Below, in pieces: positions 28,176 to 37,711 of a stretch of DNA of 64,000 nt. Source of the stretch: Paenibacillaceae bacterium (lineage in GTDB: Bacteria > Bacillota > Bacilli > Paenibacillales > NBRC-103111); assembly GCA_029256185.1 (NCBI GenBank), contig JAQSYI010000007.1, positions 124,001-188,000 on the forward strand. The letters are read 5' to 3'. Made by a program: the position numbers and the translations under genes. The notes beneath the pieces are model-generated. The model was not told the origin of the DNA. It made no database searches and saw only the letters and a program-made list of their open reading frames with translations. Numbering within the stretch: position 1 is the stretch's first letter; the number at the start of each line of letters is the position of its first letter.

Positions 28176-28293
28176 TGTTACTCCCCCTGGCTTGTAATGG
28201 ATTTCACCGTTTCCAAGTGCTTGATAGCATTACCGCCCTTTGTGGGGCAGCATCTCTCATGGTCAATGGGATGCTGCCCGAAATCAATGCTGT

Positions 28294-29883
28294 TTAGGAT
28301 TTCACCTTTTCATACCATTCTCTGGCCCGCTTGGTTACTTCTTCTCCGCCGGACTTATACCACTTGTCTACGAACTCGTCGAACTTTTCAATGGGATATT
28401 GGCCGAGAATAATCTTGCTGGCGTATTCCACATACAGAATCCGGTTGTTAATATCCGCATAGCCTTCATAAACACTGGCAGGCATCCCGTCTCCCGCGAT
28501 CGTCTTCACATACTTCTGGTTCTCCTTCATACTGCTGATAGCAGACTCAATCGCCCACATGCGGTCTTGGGAGGCAACCGACTTCATGCGTGTAATCATA
28601 AAATCCAAGGTGGCAATATCATTGAAGGGCTGAAGAAAAGGGTTCTCCTGTGTGCTCTTGTCGGAGGGCAGCAATTCCGTTTTGCCGTCCTTTATTGTAT
28701 AGTGCATGCCCTCTGCTCCCAGAAACAGCGGATCATTCCACCGGCTCTTATCGTAGAGCTGATTGAGGAATTTCAAGGTAGCATCCAGCTTTTCCCCCTT
28801 GTTATTCTTGACCACCCAGACGGGATTGAGTGTTTTCTTCACCGTATAGAATCCCTTATAGCCGGGAACCTCCGGGACAGGAAGGGTGACATACTCCGCC
28901 TGAGTTCCGGAGTTCTTGGTAATCTTCTCCATCAGAGTATAGGAAGCCTCTACCCAGTGAAAATAGTTTCCTACCCGGTTGCCCTCAATTTTGCCGTCCC
29001 ATTTGGCCTTGTTGTTCAGCAGGGTTTCTTTATCCAGCAGTCCGTCCTTATACAGCTTGGCAATGAACTGGAGAGAATCTCTCATATTGGGAGTGACGGC
29101 CGAATAAGTCAGCTTGCCGTCGTAGATATCCCAGTCGGGCTTGCCTTCGTTCATGGCAATGCCGTACATGGCAAACAGATGGTCCATCCATACCGCCTGC
29201 TCCCGGCCACCTGTAGGAATCTCATCCTTCTGCCCGTTGCCGTTGGGGTCCTTGTCCCGGAAGGCCTCCAGCACCTTCACATACTCCTCCTGGGTTTTCG
29301 GTACGGGCAGATTCAGCTTATCCAGCCAGTCCTTGCGGATCATGGCCCCCGTCCGTCCGTAATCAAGAATACCGGGAATGTAATAGATGCGCCCTTTGCC
29401 GGTAGGATCATTGGCCTTCACCACATCCCATACCTCCTTGGGAATGGCGTTCCAGAGATTGGGTGCCTGAGTGGGCAAGAGATCGGTCAAGTCGGCAATG
29501 GCTCCATTCTTGGCCAGGCTCCATTCAATTCCCTGTTGCGGCAGGAAAAGATCCGGCATTTCGTTAGCGGCAATCTTCAGATTCAATTGGTTCAGATAGT
29601 TGGTGCCGCCGTTCCACTCTACATAAGGTTGGATGATGCCCACACCGAATTTTTCCTTGTAAAGCTGATACAGCTTGCTTTCCTTGGTGATCGGCTTGAA
29701 CCCCAGATTGGTAGCCCATACCTCAATATCCACCACCTGCCCGGCCGGCGTTCCTGCCGGTGAAGTGGAGCCTGCCGGCTGCAGCGTGGCACTGGTTTCT
29801 TCCTTCGTGCCCCCGCACCCGCTTGCAACAGAGACGGCAATCGCGCCTACCGCTGTCAGGGTCAAGATTTTTTTCATGCTCAT
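28294..29883 (-). CDS. Extracellular solute-binding lipoprotein (locus 3)
   Basis: A 529-residue lipoprotein. The signal peptide ends in SVASGC (Cys23), followed by a Gly/Thr/Ser/Pro linker. The binding domain starts VDIEVWATNLGFKPITKESK and includes the conserved DYGRTGAMIRKDWLDKLNLP segment of this transporter type. GGAGG lies upstream of a double start (MSMKK). It follows the YtcP-type permease by 138 bp, a gap holding a short GTAAAGC/GCTTAC hairpin at about 29917-29941. It presents oligosaccharides to the permeases at 30022-31799. Confidence 0.92.
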   Translation of the reverse strand: MSMKKILTLTAVGAIAVSVASGCGGTKEETSATLQPAGSTSPAGTPAGQVVDIEVWATNLGFKPITKESKLYQLYKEKFGVGIIQPYVEWNGGTNYLNQLNLKIAANEMPDLFLPQQGIEWSLAKNGAIADLTDLLPTQAPNLWNAIPKEVWDVVKANDPTGKGRIYYIPGILDYGRTGAMIRKDWLDKLNLPVPKTQEEYVKVLEAFRDKDPNGNGQKDEIPTGGREQAVWMDHLFAMYGIAMNEGKPDWDIYDGKLTYSAVTPNMRDSLQFIAKLYKDGLLDKETLLNNKAKWDGKIEGNRVGNYFHWVEASYTLMEKITKNSGTQAEYVTLPVPEVPGYKGFYTVKKTLNPVWVVKNNKGEKLDATLKFLNQLYDKSRWNDPLFLGAEGMHYTIKDGKTELLPSDKSTQENPFLQPFNDIATLDFMITRMKSVASQDRMWAIESAISSMKENQKYVKTIAGDGMPASVYEGYADINNRILYVEYASKIILGQYPIEKFDEFVDKWYKSGGEEVTKRAREWYEKVKS

Positions 29884-30021
29884 TTTCTACTTCCCCCTCC
29901 ATCAATCTTCTATATTGTAAAGCCCCCCTGGGGAGCTTACAATCATTACTGCGGATCGCCTGGCCGGATTGCCTTGACGGTCAGCCCTTGACGGTTAACT
30001 CTTGTCGTTCAGCTCTGGCGT

Positions 30022-30891
30022 TTATCCCTTGACCGAGCCGATCATGGCTCCTTTGACAAAATACTTCTGCAAGAACGGGTAAACCATAATTATGGGAATG
30101 ATGGCGAAGATGACGGTTGTCGCCCGCAAGGTCCGTTCATTGTAAGCCAAATCGATTGGTGCGCCTAACAAAGGTATTTCATTGGAATCGGTGATAAACT
30201 GGCGGATCTTGATCTGCAGCGGGAACCATTGGGGGTCCTGCAGGAAGAACAGCGGATGCTGGAATTGGTTCCACAGCACCACGCCATAGAATAGAGCCAG
30301 AGTGGCCAGTACGGCTTTGGACAGAGGCAGTACGAAGCTGAACAGCATCCGGAAATAACCGCAGCCCTCCAGTTGGGCCGCTTCCTCCAGCTCCTTGGGG
30401 AAATCCTTGAAGAAGGTCCGCATAATAATCAGGTTAAAGGGGCTGAGCAGGTGGGGAATCACCAGTACCAGCGGATTATTGTACAGGCCTGTTCCCCGGA
30501 CGGTCAGGAAATACGGGACGATGGGAGCCTTGAAGACCATACAGACCACCACCGCCATCATGATAATCCCTCCCAGACGGAACTCTGTCTTGGACAGGGG
30601 ATAGGCGAACAGGGCCGTAACCAGCAATGCGGCAACAGTGCCAATCACCGTGGAAAACAACGTCAGCAGGAAGGACCTCCACAAGTCCGGTCTGTCGATG
30701 ATATACGCCCAGGATGCCAGCGTGAATTCCTTGGGCCAGATGGTTACCTGATTAAGATCCACCACCCGGCTGGAACTGAGTGAGGTGGACACCACCGACA
30801 GGAGAGGGATGATGGCGATGAACGAGAGTATAAGCAGCAGCACAGTAATGGCAACGGTAAAAGCGCGCTCACTTCTGGATTCCCTGATCAT
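30022..30891 (-). CDS. Carbohydrate ABC transporter permease (YtcP/LplC type, locus 3)
   Basis: A 289-residue permease. ATG 30891 shares one base with the stop of the LplB-type gene and has GGGGGG eight bases upstream; an ATG six bases earlier is too close to the RBS. Six helices are visible. The EAA loop is LEEAAQLEGCGYFRML and the C-terminal signature is LQKYFVKGAMIGSVKG. Confidence 0.92.
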   Translation of the reverse strand: MIRESRSERAFTVAITVLLLILSFIAIIPLLSVVSTSLSSSRVVDLNQVTIWPKEFTLASWAYIIDRPDLWRSFLLTLFSTVIGTVAALLVTALFAYPLSKTEFRLGGIIMMAVVVCMVFKAPIVPYFLTVRGTGLYNNPLVLVIPHLLSPFNLIIMRTFFKDFPKELEEAAQLEGCGYFRMLFSFVLPLSKAVLATLALFYGVVLWNQFQHPLFFLQDPQWFPLQIKIRQFITDSNEIPLLGAPIDLAYNERTLRATTVIFAIIPIIMVYPFLQKYFVKGAMIGSVKG

Positions 30892-31799
30892 TACCATAAC
30901 CCCCCATCGGACACCTTGCGCGAAATCCGGTTGAATGTATAGACCAGCGTGAAGCCGATCACCGCCTGGAACAGACCTACCGCCGTGGCAAAGCTGTACT
31001 GGGCCTGCTGAATGCCCGTCCGGAACACGTAGGTATCCATAATATCTCCTACGCTGTAGGTCATCGGGGTGAGCAGATTATAGACATGATCAAAGCCCAG
31101 ATCCATGAAATTGCCAATGTCCAGCAGGAACAACACCAGAATGGTGGGCAACAGCAGCGGGAGGGTGATATGAAGGATCTGCTTGAATTTGGAGGCGCCG
31201 TCCATCATGGCCGACTCGTACAACTGGGGGTCAATGGAGCTGATGGCAGCCATGTAGACCACTGTACCCCATCCGGCATCCCGCCAGACAGAGGTAAATA
31301 CGTATATAATCCGGAAATAAGCGCTCTCTTGCATGACCAGCACCGGATCGTAGCCGAACCAGCCGATGATGATATTGAACAGACCGGTAAGCCCGAAGAA
31401 ATCAAAGGCGATGCCGGCCACAATCACCCAAGACAGGAAATGGGGAATGTACAAGGCCGTTTGAATCCCCTTCTTCAGTCCCGCCAGTCGGACCTCGTTG
31501 ATGAACAGCGCCAGAATGATGGGCACGGGAAAGACCAGCAGAAGCTTAAGCGCACCCAATATGAGGGTATTGCCAAACACCCTTGTGAACTCGGGATAGT
31601 GCAGCAAGGTTTCAAAATGCTTGAAGCCTACCCATGGACTCTGAGTAAAGCCCTTAAAAACCGAATAATCCTGGAAAGCGATAAGGCTGCCGCCCAGTGG
31701 AATATATTTGAAAACAAGCAGAAAAGCGATGCCTGGTATAACCATGACATACAGCGGCCAACATAGCCGCAAATGATGAACTCCGCCCTTTTTCAACAT
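30891..31799 (-). CDS. Carbohydrate ABC transporter permease (LplB type, locus 3)
   Basis: A 302-residue permease and first gene of the locus 3 operon, with GGAGGG before the ATG. It has six helices, VFKYIPLGGSLIAFQDYSVF near the N-terminus, and an EAA loop LYESAMMDGASKFKQI. The gene lies directly behind the strongest promoter in the window (31842-31870) with a cre site at the expected transcript start. Confidence 0.92.
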   Translation of the reverse strand: MLKKGGVHHLRLCWPLYVMVIPGIAFLLVFKYIPLGGSLIAFQDYSVFKGFTQSPWVGFKHFETLLHYPEFTRVFGNTLILGALKLLLVFPVPIILALFINEVRLAGLKKGIQTALYIPHFLSWVIVAGIAFDFFGLTGLFNIIIGWFGYDPVLVMQESAYFRIIYVFTSVWRDAGWGTVVYMAAISSIDPQLYESAMMDGASKFKQILHITLPLLLPTILVLFLLDIGNFMDLGFDHVYNLLTPMTYSVGDIMDTYVFRTGIQQAQYSFATAVGLFQAVIGFTLVYTFNRISRKVSDGGLW

Positions 31800-31821
31800 G
31801 AATCCCTCCGTTTCTCTCTGT

Positions 31822-31870
31822 TGTATTCGCTTACAGGGCTTATTATAGCGTCAGCCTGCCAATTGTTCAA
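31822..31870 (-). promoter_or_regulatory. Strong sigma-A promoter with cre site for locus 3
   Basis: On the minus strand TTGAAC (31865-31870), a 17-base spacer and TATAAT (31842-31847) form a near-consensus promoter. TGTAAGCGAATACA (31822-31835) follows it and matches the CRE consensus with one mismatch. A cre just after the start point gives roadblock repression by CcpA in Bacillales. Confidence 0.8.
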
Positions 31871-31911
31871 AGGGACGTTTTATAGTTTTTGCCCCGTCAT
31901 TTTTAAGAAAA

Positions 31912-31946
31912 CGGAAAAAGCCCTTCCTGAAACTGGGAAGGATTAT
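31912..31946 (-). terminator. Rho-independent terminator after the YesN-like gene
   Basis: CCTTCC and GGAAGG arms around CAGTTTCA are followed on the minus strand by GCTTTTTCC. It separates the two-component genes from the locus 3 operon, so locus 3 depends on its own promoter. Confidence 0.8.
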
Positions 31947-32062
31947 CCCATATAAGTGAGTTCCGGCTTCGGCGCCCGCTTCCCGGCTGCCTTGCGGTGA
32001 CTTCCGCTGTAACCTCGGCTATTGCCTCTCGGGCCGGGGCTTGGCATGCGGGACGCCCGGCA

Positions 32063-33646
32063 CTACAGACCTGACTGCCGCCTGCGGAATTCCGTGGGCT
32101 TCAGGCCCACCTGCTTCTCGAACAGCCTGGCGAAATAATTGGCGTCCGTGTATCCTACCAGCTGGCAAATCTCATATACCTTCAATTCCGTCTGCTCCAG
32201 CAGCTCGCAGGCCTTGTCGATGCGGGTTTTGGCCAGATAATTCAGGTAGGTGCCTCCGGTCTTCTGCTTGAAGAGCTGGCTTAGATAGTAGGGATTGATA
32301 AAGAAGCGTCCGGACAGCTCCGCCAGGCTGATATTCTCCCTGTAATGCTCGGCCACATACTCCTTGACCTCCGCAATGACATCCTTCTTCCTGCTCATCC
32401 TATGGTCGGACTTGAAGGCGATGATCCTGCGGGCAGCCTCGCTTAGCCAGTCCCGCAGCTGGTCCATGGTTTTGAAGCGGGCGATTCCATCCAGGGGCAA
32501 TATGTGGTTGTTCAAAAAATCGTGATGCTGAAGCTGATGGAACGGCAGCTTGCGGAGGCTGGACAACAGAATGGTCAGGCACTGAGATTGGAGAGCGGCC
32601 AGGCTCAGGGACTTCTCAGCGGCCAGGCTTGCGAATATGGTGTCAATGGCTGCCAGACTGCCGCCGGGATCGTTATTGTCGATGCAGGTCTCCAGCACAG
32701 CAATCAGTTCCGCGGACACGATCACTCTATGCTCCTCCTGGTGGCCGGCAATGTCACTGTAGGCAATCACCTCGTGCTTGCCCGTCAGGGCCCGGTAGCT
32801 CAGCGCCTGGCGCGCCTCCTCGAAGGACTTGCTGATGCCGCCTACGGTGTCATAGACCAAGCCGGTCCCGGCCAACACGGGGAGCTTCAGCCGGTTGAGT
32901 AGATTCTCCTTGATCCCCTTTACCGCCCGGGCAAAAGCGCGCTCCTCCAATCCCCCGCCACCGACGATAACCGCAAGCTGGGAAGCGGCATACCGGAAGC
33001 AATAAATATGCCTGTAAGGATGAAGGCTCATCTCAATCTCTCTGTACAGCGCCTCAATCCGTTCCTCCTGCAAGGCATCCGCTCCCGTGTCAAACTCCAG
33101 CAGAGCGCAGATGTAGCCTTCCTCCATCAGAGGAAAGCCGATGGTGCCAAGCAACGGCTTCAAGTGAGCGGGATCTTCTCCTCCCGCATCGATTACATCC
33201 CGGAGCACGCTCTCGGCAAGCTTGCTGTGGACCTGCTCCCTTAGCCGGTCCACCTCCCGCAGCTTGGCCCGCTCCGCGTCAATCTCGGCCATCACCCGCC
33301 TCACACAGTCCTGAAGCTCCTCTTCCTCCACAGGCTTGTTGATATAGAATTGCACCCCCAGATGGATGCCCTTGCGTGCGTATTCAAATTCAGCGTATCC
33401 GCTTAGAATAATGAACTTGGCCGGGCATCCCGCCGCCTTCAGCCGCTGGATCATCTCCAGGCCGTCCGCCTGGGGCATGCGGATATCGGTAATTACAATA
33501 TCCGGCTTCGCGTCCTTAATCAACCTGGCTCCCTCTACCCCATTATAAGCGGTCCCCACCACGTTGCATTCGGGAATATGCCGCCGGATGATCGTTTTCA
33601 GTCCCTCCACGATCCCCATCTCGTCGTCCACCAGGAAAATGTTCAT
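32063..33646 (-). CDS. YesN-type response regulator with AraC output domain
   Basis: A 527-residue cytoplasmic protein with GGAGGGG before the ATG. The receiver domain is residues 1-120: acidic DDE near 7-9, phosphorylated Asp54 in IVITDIRMPQADG, and Lys in INKPVEEEE near 104. A central region resembling degenerate cyclase-type sequence follows. The AraC helix-turn-helix occupies the last ~100 residues (ISLAELSGRFFINPYYLSQL and YEICQLVGYTDANYFARLF). It follows the sensor kinase with 224 bp between, a gap filled by a 63-bp tandem repeat. The pair is expected to activate locus 3, locus 4 or both. Confidence 0.92.
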   Translation of the reverse strand: MNIFLVDDEMGIVEGLKTIIRRHIPECNVVGTAYNGVEGARLIKDAKPDIVITDIRMPQADGLEMIQRLKAAGCPAKFIILSGYAEFEYARKGIHLGVQFYINKPVEEEELQDCVRRVMAEIDAERAKLREVDRLREQVHSKLAESVLRDVIDAGGEDPAHLKPLLGTIGFPLMEEGYICALLEFDTGADALQEERIEALYREIEMSLHPYRHIYCFRYAASQLAVIVGGGGLEERAFARAVKGIKENLLNRLKLPVLAGTGLVYDTVGGISKSFEEARQALSYRALTGKHEVIAYSDIAGHQEEHRVIVSAELIAVLETCIDNNDPGGSLAAIDTIFASLAAEKSLSLAALQSQCLTILLSSLRKLPFHQLQHHDFLNNHILPLDGIARFKTMDQLRDWLSEAARRIIAFKSDHRMSRKKDVIAEVKEYVAEHYRENISLAELSGRFFINPYYLSQLFKQKTGGTYLNYLAKTRIDKACELLEQTELKVYEICQLVGYTDANYFARLFEKQVGLKPTEFRRRQSGL

Positions 33647-33663
33647 TGGGGTCCCCTCCTAAA

Positions 33664-33852
33664 AGTTTTGAGTTGACTGCGCAGCACAGCAGCGAGTAGA
33701 AAAACTGGCTTCGGAAGCATCGGCTTAGTTTTGAGTTGACTGCGCAGCGCAGCAGCGAGTAGAAAAACTGGCTTCGGAAGCATCGGCTTAGTTTTGAGTT
33801 GACTGCGCAGCGCAGCAGCGAGTAGAAAAACTGGCTTCGAAAGCATCAGCTT
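33664..33852. repeat. 63-bp tandem repeat, three copies
   Basis: Copies at 33664-33726, 33727-33789 and 33790-33852 begin AGTTTTGAGTTGACTGCGCA and differ at only a few positions. A truncated fourth start follows. The unit length is a multiple of three, so a minus-strand frame stays open across the array, but there is no RBS. The array fills the gap between the kinase stop and the regulator RBS. Confidence 0.92.
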
Positions 33853-33870
33853 AGTTTTTCGCCAACGGCT

Positions 33871-35691
33871 TCAGGCCTCTTGTGCAGGAATCAGCAATTC
33901 CACTGTGGTGCCTTCTCCCGGCCGGGAGGATACCGCCAGGGAATAACCGTCCCCGTAATGCAGCTTGATCCGCTCGGCAATATTCTTCAGACCGATGCCC
34001 TTGCCGCTCTTCTCGCCGCTGTCATCCAGCTTCAGCTTGTCTGTCTCCGCGTCCAGCAGAAGCGCGTTCACTTCCTCCACCTTCTCCGGAGGCATGCCGC
34101 CTCCGTCATCTGTGACCCGGATAAGGATGTTCCGTTCCGGCGTCAGACTGCCTTCAATCCGAATATGCATCTGCCGGCTGTAATCCAGGAAGCCGTGGTT
34201 AATGCTGTTCTCCACGATGGGCTGGAAGACCAGAGGGATGATGGCGCTGTTGAGCACCTCCTCCTCCAACCGGCAATCCAGCGTGAAGCGGTTGTCGAAG
34301 CGGATGTTCTGCAGCTGCAGATAGTTCCCGGCGTACTCCACCTCGTGCCTGATCCGGTTTTGGTTAACGTCCTTGCCCAGAGCCAGCCGGAACATCCGCG
34401 CCAGAATCTTGATCATCCCGGCAATCTCGTCCTGCTCCTTCACCAGCGCCTTCATACGGATGGATTCCAGCGTATTGTACAGCATGTGGGGATTGATCTG
34501 GTTCTGCAGCGCCAGGAACTTGGCCTGCCGCTGCTTGATCTCCGCCATATACACATTTTCGATCAGTGATTTGATAGTAACGATCATTTTGTTGTAGCTG
34601 TGCACCAGACTGCCCAACTCATCGTTAGCCATCTGCTTCTCAATGGGGGCATACTGTCCGGCCTCTGCCTGCTTCATGCTTCTCCGCAAATTCTTGATCG
34701 GCCTGATGATCGTATAGCTTAGAGCCATGGATACGAACATGATGAACAAGGCACATACGACAATCACGAAATAGGTCAGATACTTCATCTTGCCGATCTT
34801 AAGCAGCAGCATGTCCCGGGGGATCTCCGTCCTGACCGTCAGCTTGGCATCCGGTCCGCTACCGTTCAGTACAATGAGATTATCGTCATTGACGGGTGCA
34901 GGTCCGTCTTGGGACGCCAGAATTTCCTTCCAGGTGCGTTTGCCGCTGGCAGCATCGGAATGATAAACAATCTCTCCCGCCTCGGTGCTGATAATCACCC
35001 GCATATCATACCGGTCACGGGCTACCACGAAGTTCTGATTCAGCTTCAGCAGCTGGAACGGGTCAAGATCCATCAGGAGAACTCCGGCATAGGAGCCGTC
35101 CGCATTGAGCAGCACCCGCCCTACGGTGAATACCGCCCCCTCCCCCTTATCCTCGTAATAGGAGCGGTCATGCGCCGCGGTAATGAAGAATTTGTCCTCT
35201 GCACTGTGAATGGCCTGATACCAGTCCTGGCTCAGCAATTGGGCGTCGTTCACGACGCTTACGCTTGTGGAATATTGGTGGACGGTGTTGCGGCTTGTGA
35301 CCAGCATCAGACTGCCGATCTCCGGCTTCAGCACGGTCACGCGCATCAGAACACGCTGGATCGTCATCTTGTGGCTAATCAGCTCATCCATGGCCAGCCT
35401 GTCCTCCATGCCCAACCGGGAAATGATATCCCCGTCCACCAGCACCGACTTGGTTATCCTGTCATACTCCTCCATAAATTGATTGATCGAGCTCTCAATC
35501 TGCGAGGTATACAAAGAGGCGAACTCCATAGAGGAATCCTCCAGATTGGCCGCAGAACGGTTATAAATGATAGCGCTGACAATCAGCAGCGGAATGAGGC
35601 AGACCAGCAGATAGCTGGCGGTGAACTTATGCTGGAGCTTCATGTTGCGCATCACGCTGTGCGCCCGACGGATCCATCCGAACTTGGCCAT
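33871..35691 (-). CDS. YesM-type sensor histidine kinase
   Basis: A 606-residue membrane kinase. I chose ATG 35691 with AGGAGG upstream; the frame is open a further 40 codons without an RBS. Helix one lies near residues 22-45 and helix two near 300-325. They enclose an extracellular Cache-type sensor, followed by a HAMP domain (SYTIIRPIKNLRRSMKQAEA). The His_kinase domain has NQINPHMLYNTLESIRMKA with the phosphorylated His. The ATPase domain has IVENSINHGFLDYS and TDDGGGMPPE, then GKGIGLKNIAERI. It is divergent from the binding protein at 36016 and upstream of the YesN-type partner. Confidence 0.92.
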   Translation of the reverse strand: MAKFGWIRRAHSVMRNMKLQHKFTASYLLVCLIPLLIVSAIIYNRSAANLEDSSMEFASLYTSQIESSINQFMEEYDRITKSVLVDGDIISRLGMEDRLAMDELISHKMTIQRVLMRVTVLKPEIGSLMLVTSRNTVHQYSTSVSVVNDAQLLSQDWYQAIHSAEDKFFITAAHDRSYYEDKGEGAVFTVGRVLLNADGSYAGVLLMDLDPFQLLKLNQNFVVARDRYDMRVIISTEAGEIVYHSDAASGKRTWKEILASQDGPAPVNDDNLIVLNGSGPDAKLTVRTEIPRDMLLLKIGKMKYLTYFVIVVCALFIMFVSMALSYTIIRPIKNLRRSMKQAEAGQYAPIEKQMANDELGSLVHSYNKMIVTIKSLIENVYMAEIKQRQAKFLALQNQINPHMLYNTLESIRMKALVKEQDEIAGMIKILARMFRLALGKDVNQNRIRHEVEYAGNYLQLQNIRFDNRFTLDCRLEEEVLNSAIIPLVFQPIVENSINHGFLDYSRQMHIRIEGSLTPERNILIRVTDDGGGMPPEKVEEVNALLLDAETDKLKLDDSGEKSGKGIGLKNIAERIKLHYGDGYSLAVSSRPGEGTTVELLIPAQEA

Positions 35692-35897
35692 AGGGTTTCC
35701 TCCTGCTGCTGCTGTTTGATTCCATACTACATGCTGGCGGAGATTTGGACAATATGCTCCAGTATTCATTTTATCTTTATTAATAAACATACCTCCCCAA
35801 AAGAACAGCACAAAACGTTGCCTGACGGCACAATATCATGGTTTTCCCAAGAAATTGCGATTGATCTCCCCAATGTAGTACAGCAATCACCAAAATG

Positions 35898-35929
35898 TGA
35901 TATACAGTGATAAATAATCTGATATACAG
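35898..35929 (+). promoter_or_regulatory. Direct repeat TGATATACAG upstream of locus 4
   Basis: TGATATACAG occurs at 35898-35907 and 35920-35929, spaced 22 bp (two helical turns), about 90 bp before the first gene of locus 4. Such spacing is typical for AraC-type activator half sites. The binding protein could be YesN (32063) or the membrane AraC regulator at 39672. The surrounding 35692-36015 stretch holds no gene. Confidence 0.45.
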
Positions 35930-36015
35930 CCAAGGCTCCTTTCCTTATATTAAGGGAAGTGCGGCCGACACGCTTAAGATGATGAAAACAACAGAAGAAA
36001 GAAGGGATACAAAAT

Positions 36016-37641
36016 ATGAATAGCAACAGGAAGCAACGGTGGCTAGGCCTAACGGCAGCTGTGCTGATCACGGTGGGGATTTCCGCCTGCTCCGGCGAGG
36101 ATGGAGCGCAAACGGAGGGCCAGCCCAAACCAGCCCAGTCGCAAGCGGCGGCAGCAACACCCGCAGAGCCCGTTAAGCTAAAAATGTGGCACCCCATGAA
36201 CTCAAGCGCCTCCGCTGTAGTAAAGAATCTTGGGGAAGTCAAGATGGTGCAGGAATGGCAGAAAAGAACCAACACCGAATTTGAATTCCTTCATCCCACC
36301 GGCGGTACAGGACAGGATGTGAATCAGCAGTTGGGCGTTATGCTGGCATCAGGAAATCTGCCTGACCTTATGGTATGGTACTGGAGCAATGCCTCCAAGA
36401 TGTACAGTGATGGAACGATCGTTAATCTGAAGGAATTGATAGACCAACATGCGCCTAATCTTAAGAAGGTACTGGACGCGAACCCCAGTGTAGCTAAACA
36501 AATTAAGGCGGATAACGGGGATATCTATGTCTTCCCTGATCTGAGAACCGGACCAAACGGCAAATACAAGACCTTCAGCGGTATGATTATCCGTCAGGAT
36601 TGGCTGGATGAGCTTGGACTTTCCTCTCCGGAAACCATAGATGAATGGGAGACGGTATTGAGAGCGTTCAAGGAAAAGAAGGGAGCAACCCCTCTGATTG
36701 CCGCCAAGGACTCCCTCTTCGGCTCATCGTCTTCCAAGGATCTGATGGGCGCCTATGGAATTGGCCAAAACTTCTATCAGGAAGACGGCATTGTCAAGTA
36801 CGGCCCGCTGCAGCCTGCCTTTAAGCAATATCTGGAAAGAATGCGAAAATGGTATCAGGAAGGGTTGATTGACCCTGACTATGCCACCAATGATACCAAG
36901 GCCCGGGACGCCAAGGTAAGCTCAGGAAAGGCCGGAGCCTTCTATGGATATATCGGCGGCCAAATGGGCACCTTGTTCCAGGCCCTGCAGAAAAATGAGC
37001 CCCAGGCCAAGCTTGCTGCCGTTCAATATCCGGTGCTTAACAAAGGGGATGAGCCTCAGTTTACGATGTCCACATGGGACTTCAATTTTACCGGAGCCGT
37101 CATTACCAAAACCAATAAGCATCCCGCGGAAACCGTCAAGGCTCTGGATTATTTGTACAGTGAGGAGGGGACCATGCTCAAGAACTTTGGGATAGAAGGC
37201 GAAACCTACACCATGGTGAACGGTCAGCCCAAGTATACCGACCTCATTATGAACAATCCGGATAAGCTCCCGATCGGTCAAGCCATGGCCAAGTATTTTA
37301 TTGCCAGCTATGAATTTGCCGGGCCTAGCGATGACCGCTACAATGACCAATATTATGCCAATGAAGAGCAAAAAAACGCACTGACCGTCTATTCGAAATA
37401 TGCGGATAACTATTACAAAAAAGCCATGCCTCCGATTAGCATGACGACGGAGGAGACAACCGAATATTCCAAAATCATTACCGATATCAATACATTCCGC
37501 AACGAAACGGTTACCAAGATTATTATGGGCTCCGCTCCTCTGGAAAGTTACGGTGAGGCTATTGAACAGCTTAAGAAAATGAAGATTGACCGGGCCATTG
37601 AAATTCAACAAGCGGCTCTGGACCGCTACAATAAGCGGTAA
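36016..37641 (+). CDS. Extracellular solute-binding lipoprotein (locus 4)
   Basis: A 541-residue lipoprotein with lipobox GISAC (Cys25), a Gln/Pro/Ala linker and a binding domain starting VKLKMWHPMNSSASAVVK. AAGGGA precedes the ATG. The conserved transporter segment KTFSGMIIRQDWLDELGLS is present. It is the first gene of the plus-strand row 36016-48423, divergent from the YesM-type kinase. Confidence 0.92.
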   Translation: MNSNRKQRWLGLTAAVLITVGISACSGEDGAQTEGQPKPAQSQAAAATPAEPVKLKMWHPMNSSASAVVKNLGEVKMVQEWQKRTNTEFEFLHPTGGTGQDVNQQLGVMLASGNLPDLMVWYWSNASKMYSDGTIVNLKELIDQHAPNLKKVLDANPSVAKQIKADNGDIYVFPDLRTGPNGKYKTFSGMIIRQDWLDELGLSSPETIDEWETVLRAFKEKKGATPLIAAKDSLFGSSSSKDLMGAYGIGQNFYQEDGIVKYGPLQPAFKQYLERMRKWYQEGLIDPDYATNDTKARDAKVSSGKAGAFYGYIGGQMGTLFQALQKNEPQAKLAAVQYPVLNKGDEPQFTMSTWDFNFTGAVITKTNKHPAETVKALDYLYSEEGTMLKNFGIEGETYTMVNGQPKYTDLIMNNPDKLPIGQAMAKYFIASYEFAGPSDDRYNDQYYANEEQKNALTVYSKYADNYYKKAMPPISMTTEETTEYSKIITDINTFRNETVTKIIMGSAPLESYGEAIEQLKKMKIDRAIEIQQAALDRYNKR

Positions 37642-37711
37642 CTCATCCGGTACAGAGATTGGTCTGCTGGATAGATCTATCTCTGCCGGATTTTCTGGAG
37701 GGAACCTGGTG

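Noticed and set aside
28240..29763. 507-residue plus-strand frame opposite the locus 3 binding protein
   Set aside because: Antisense to a well-supported lipoprotein gene and has no recognisable domain.
33643..33846. 67-residue repeat protein on the minus strand across the 63-bp array
   Set aside because: It stays open only because the unit is a multiple of three. No ribosome binding site precedes its ATG, and it overlaps the RBS of the response regulator.
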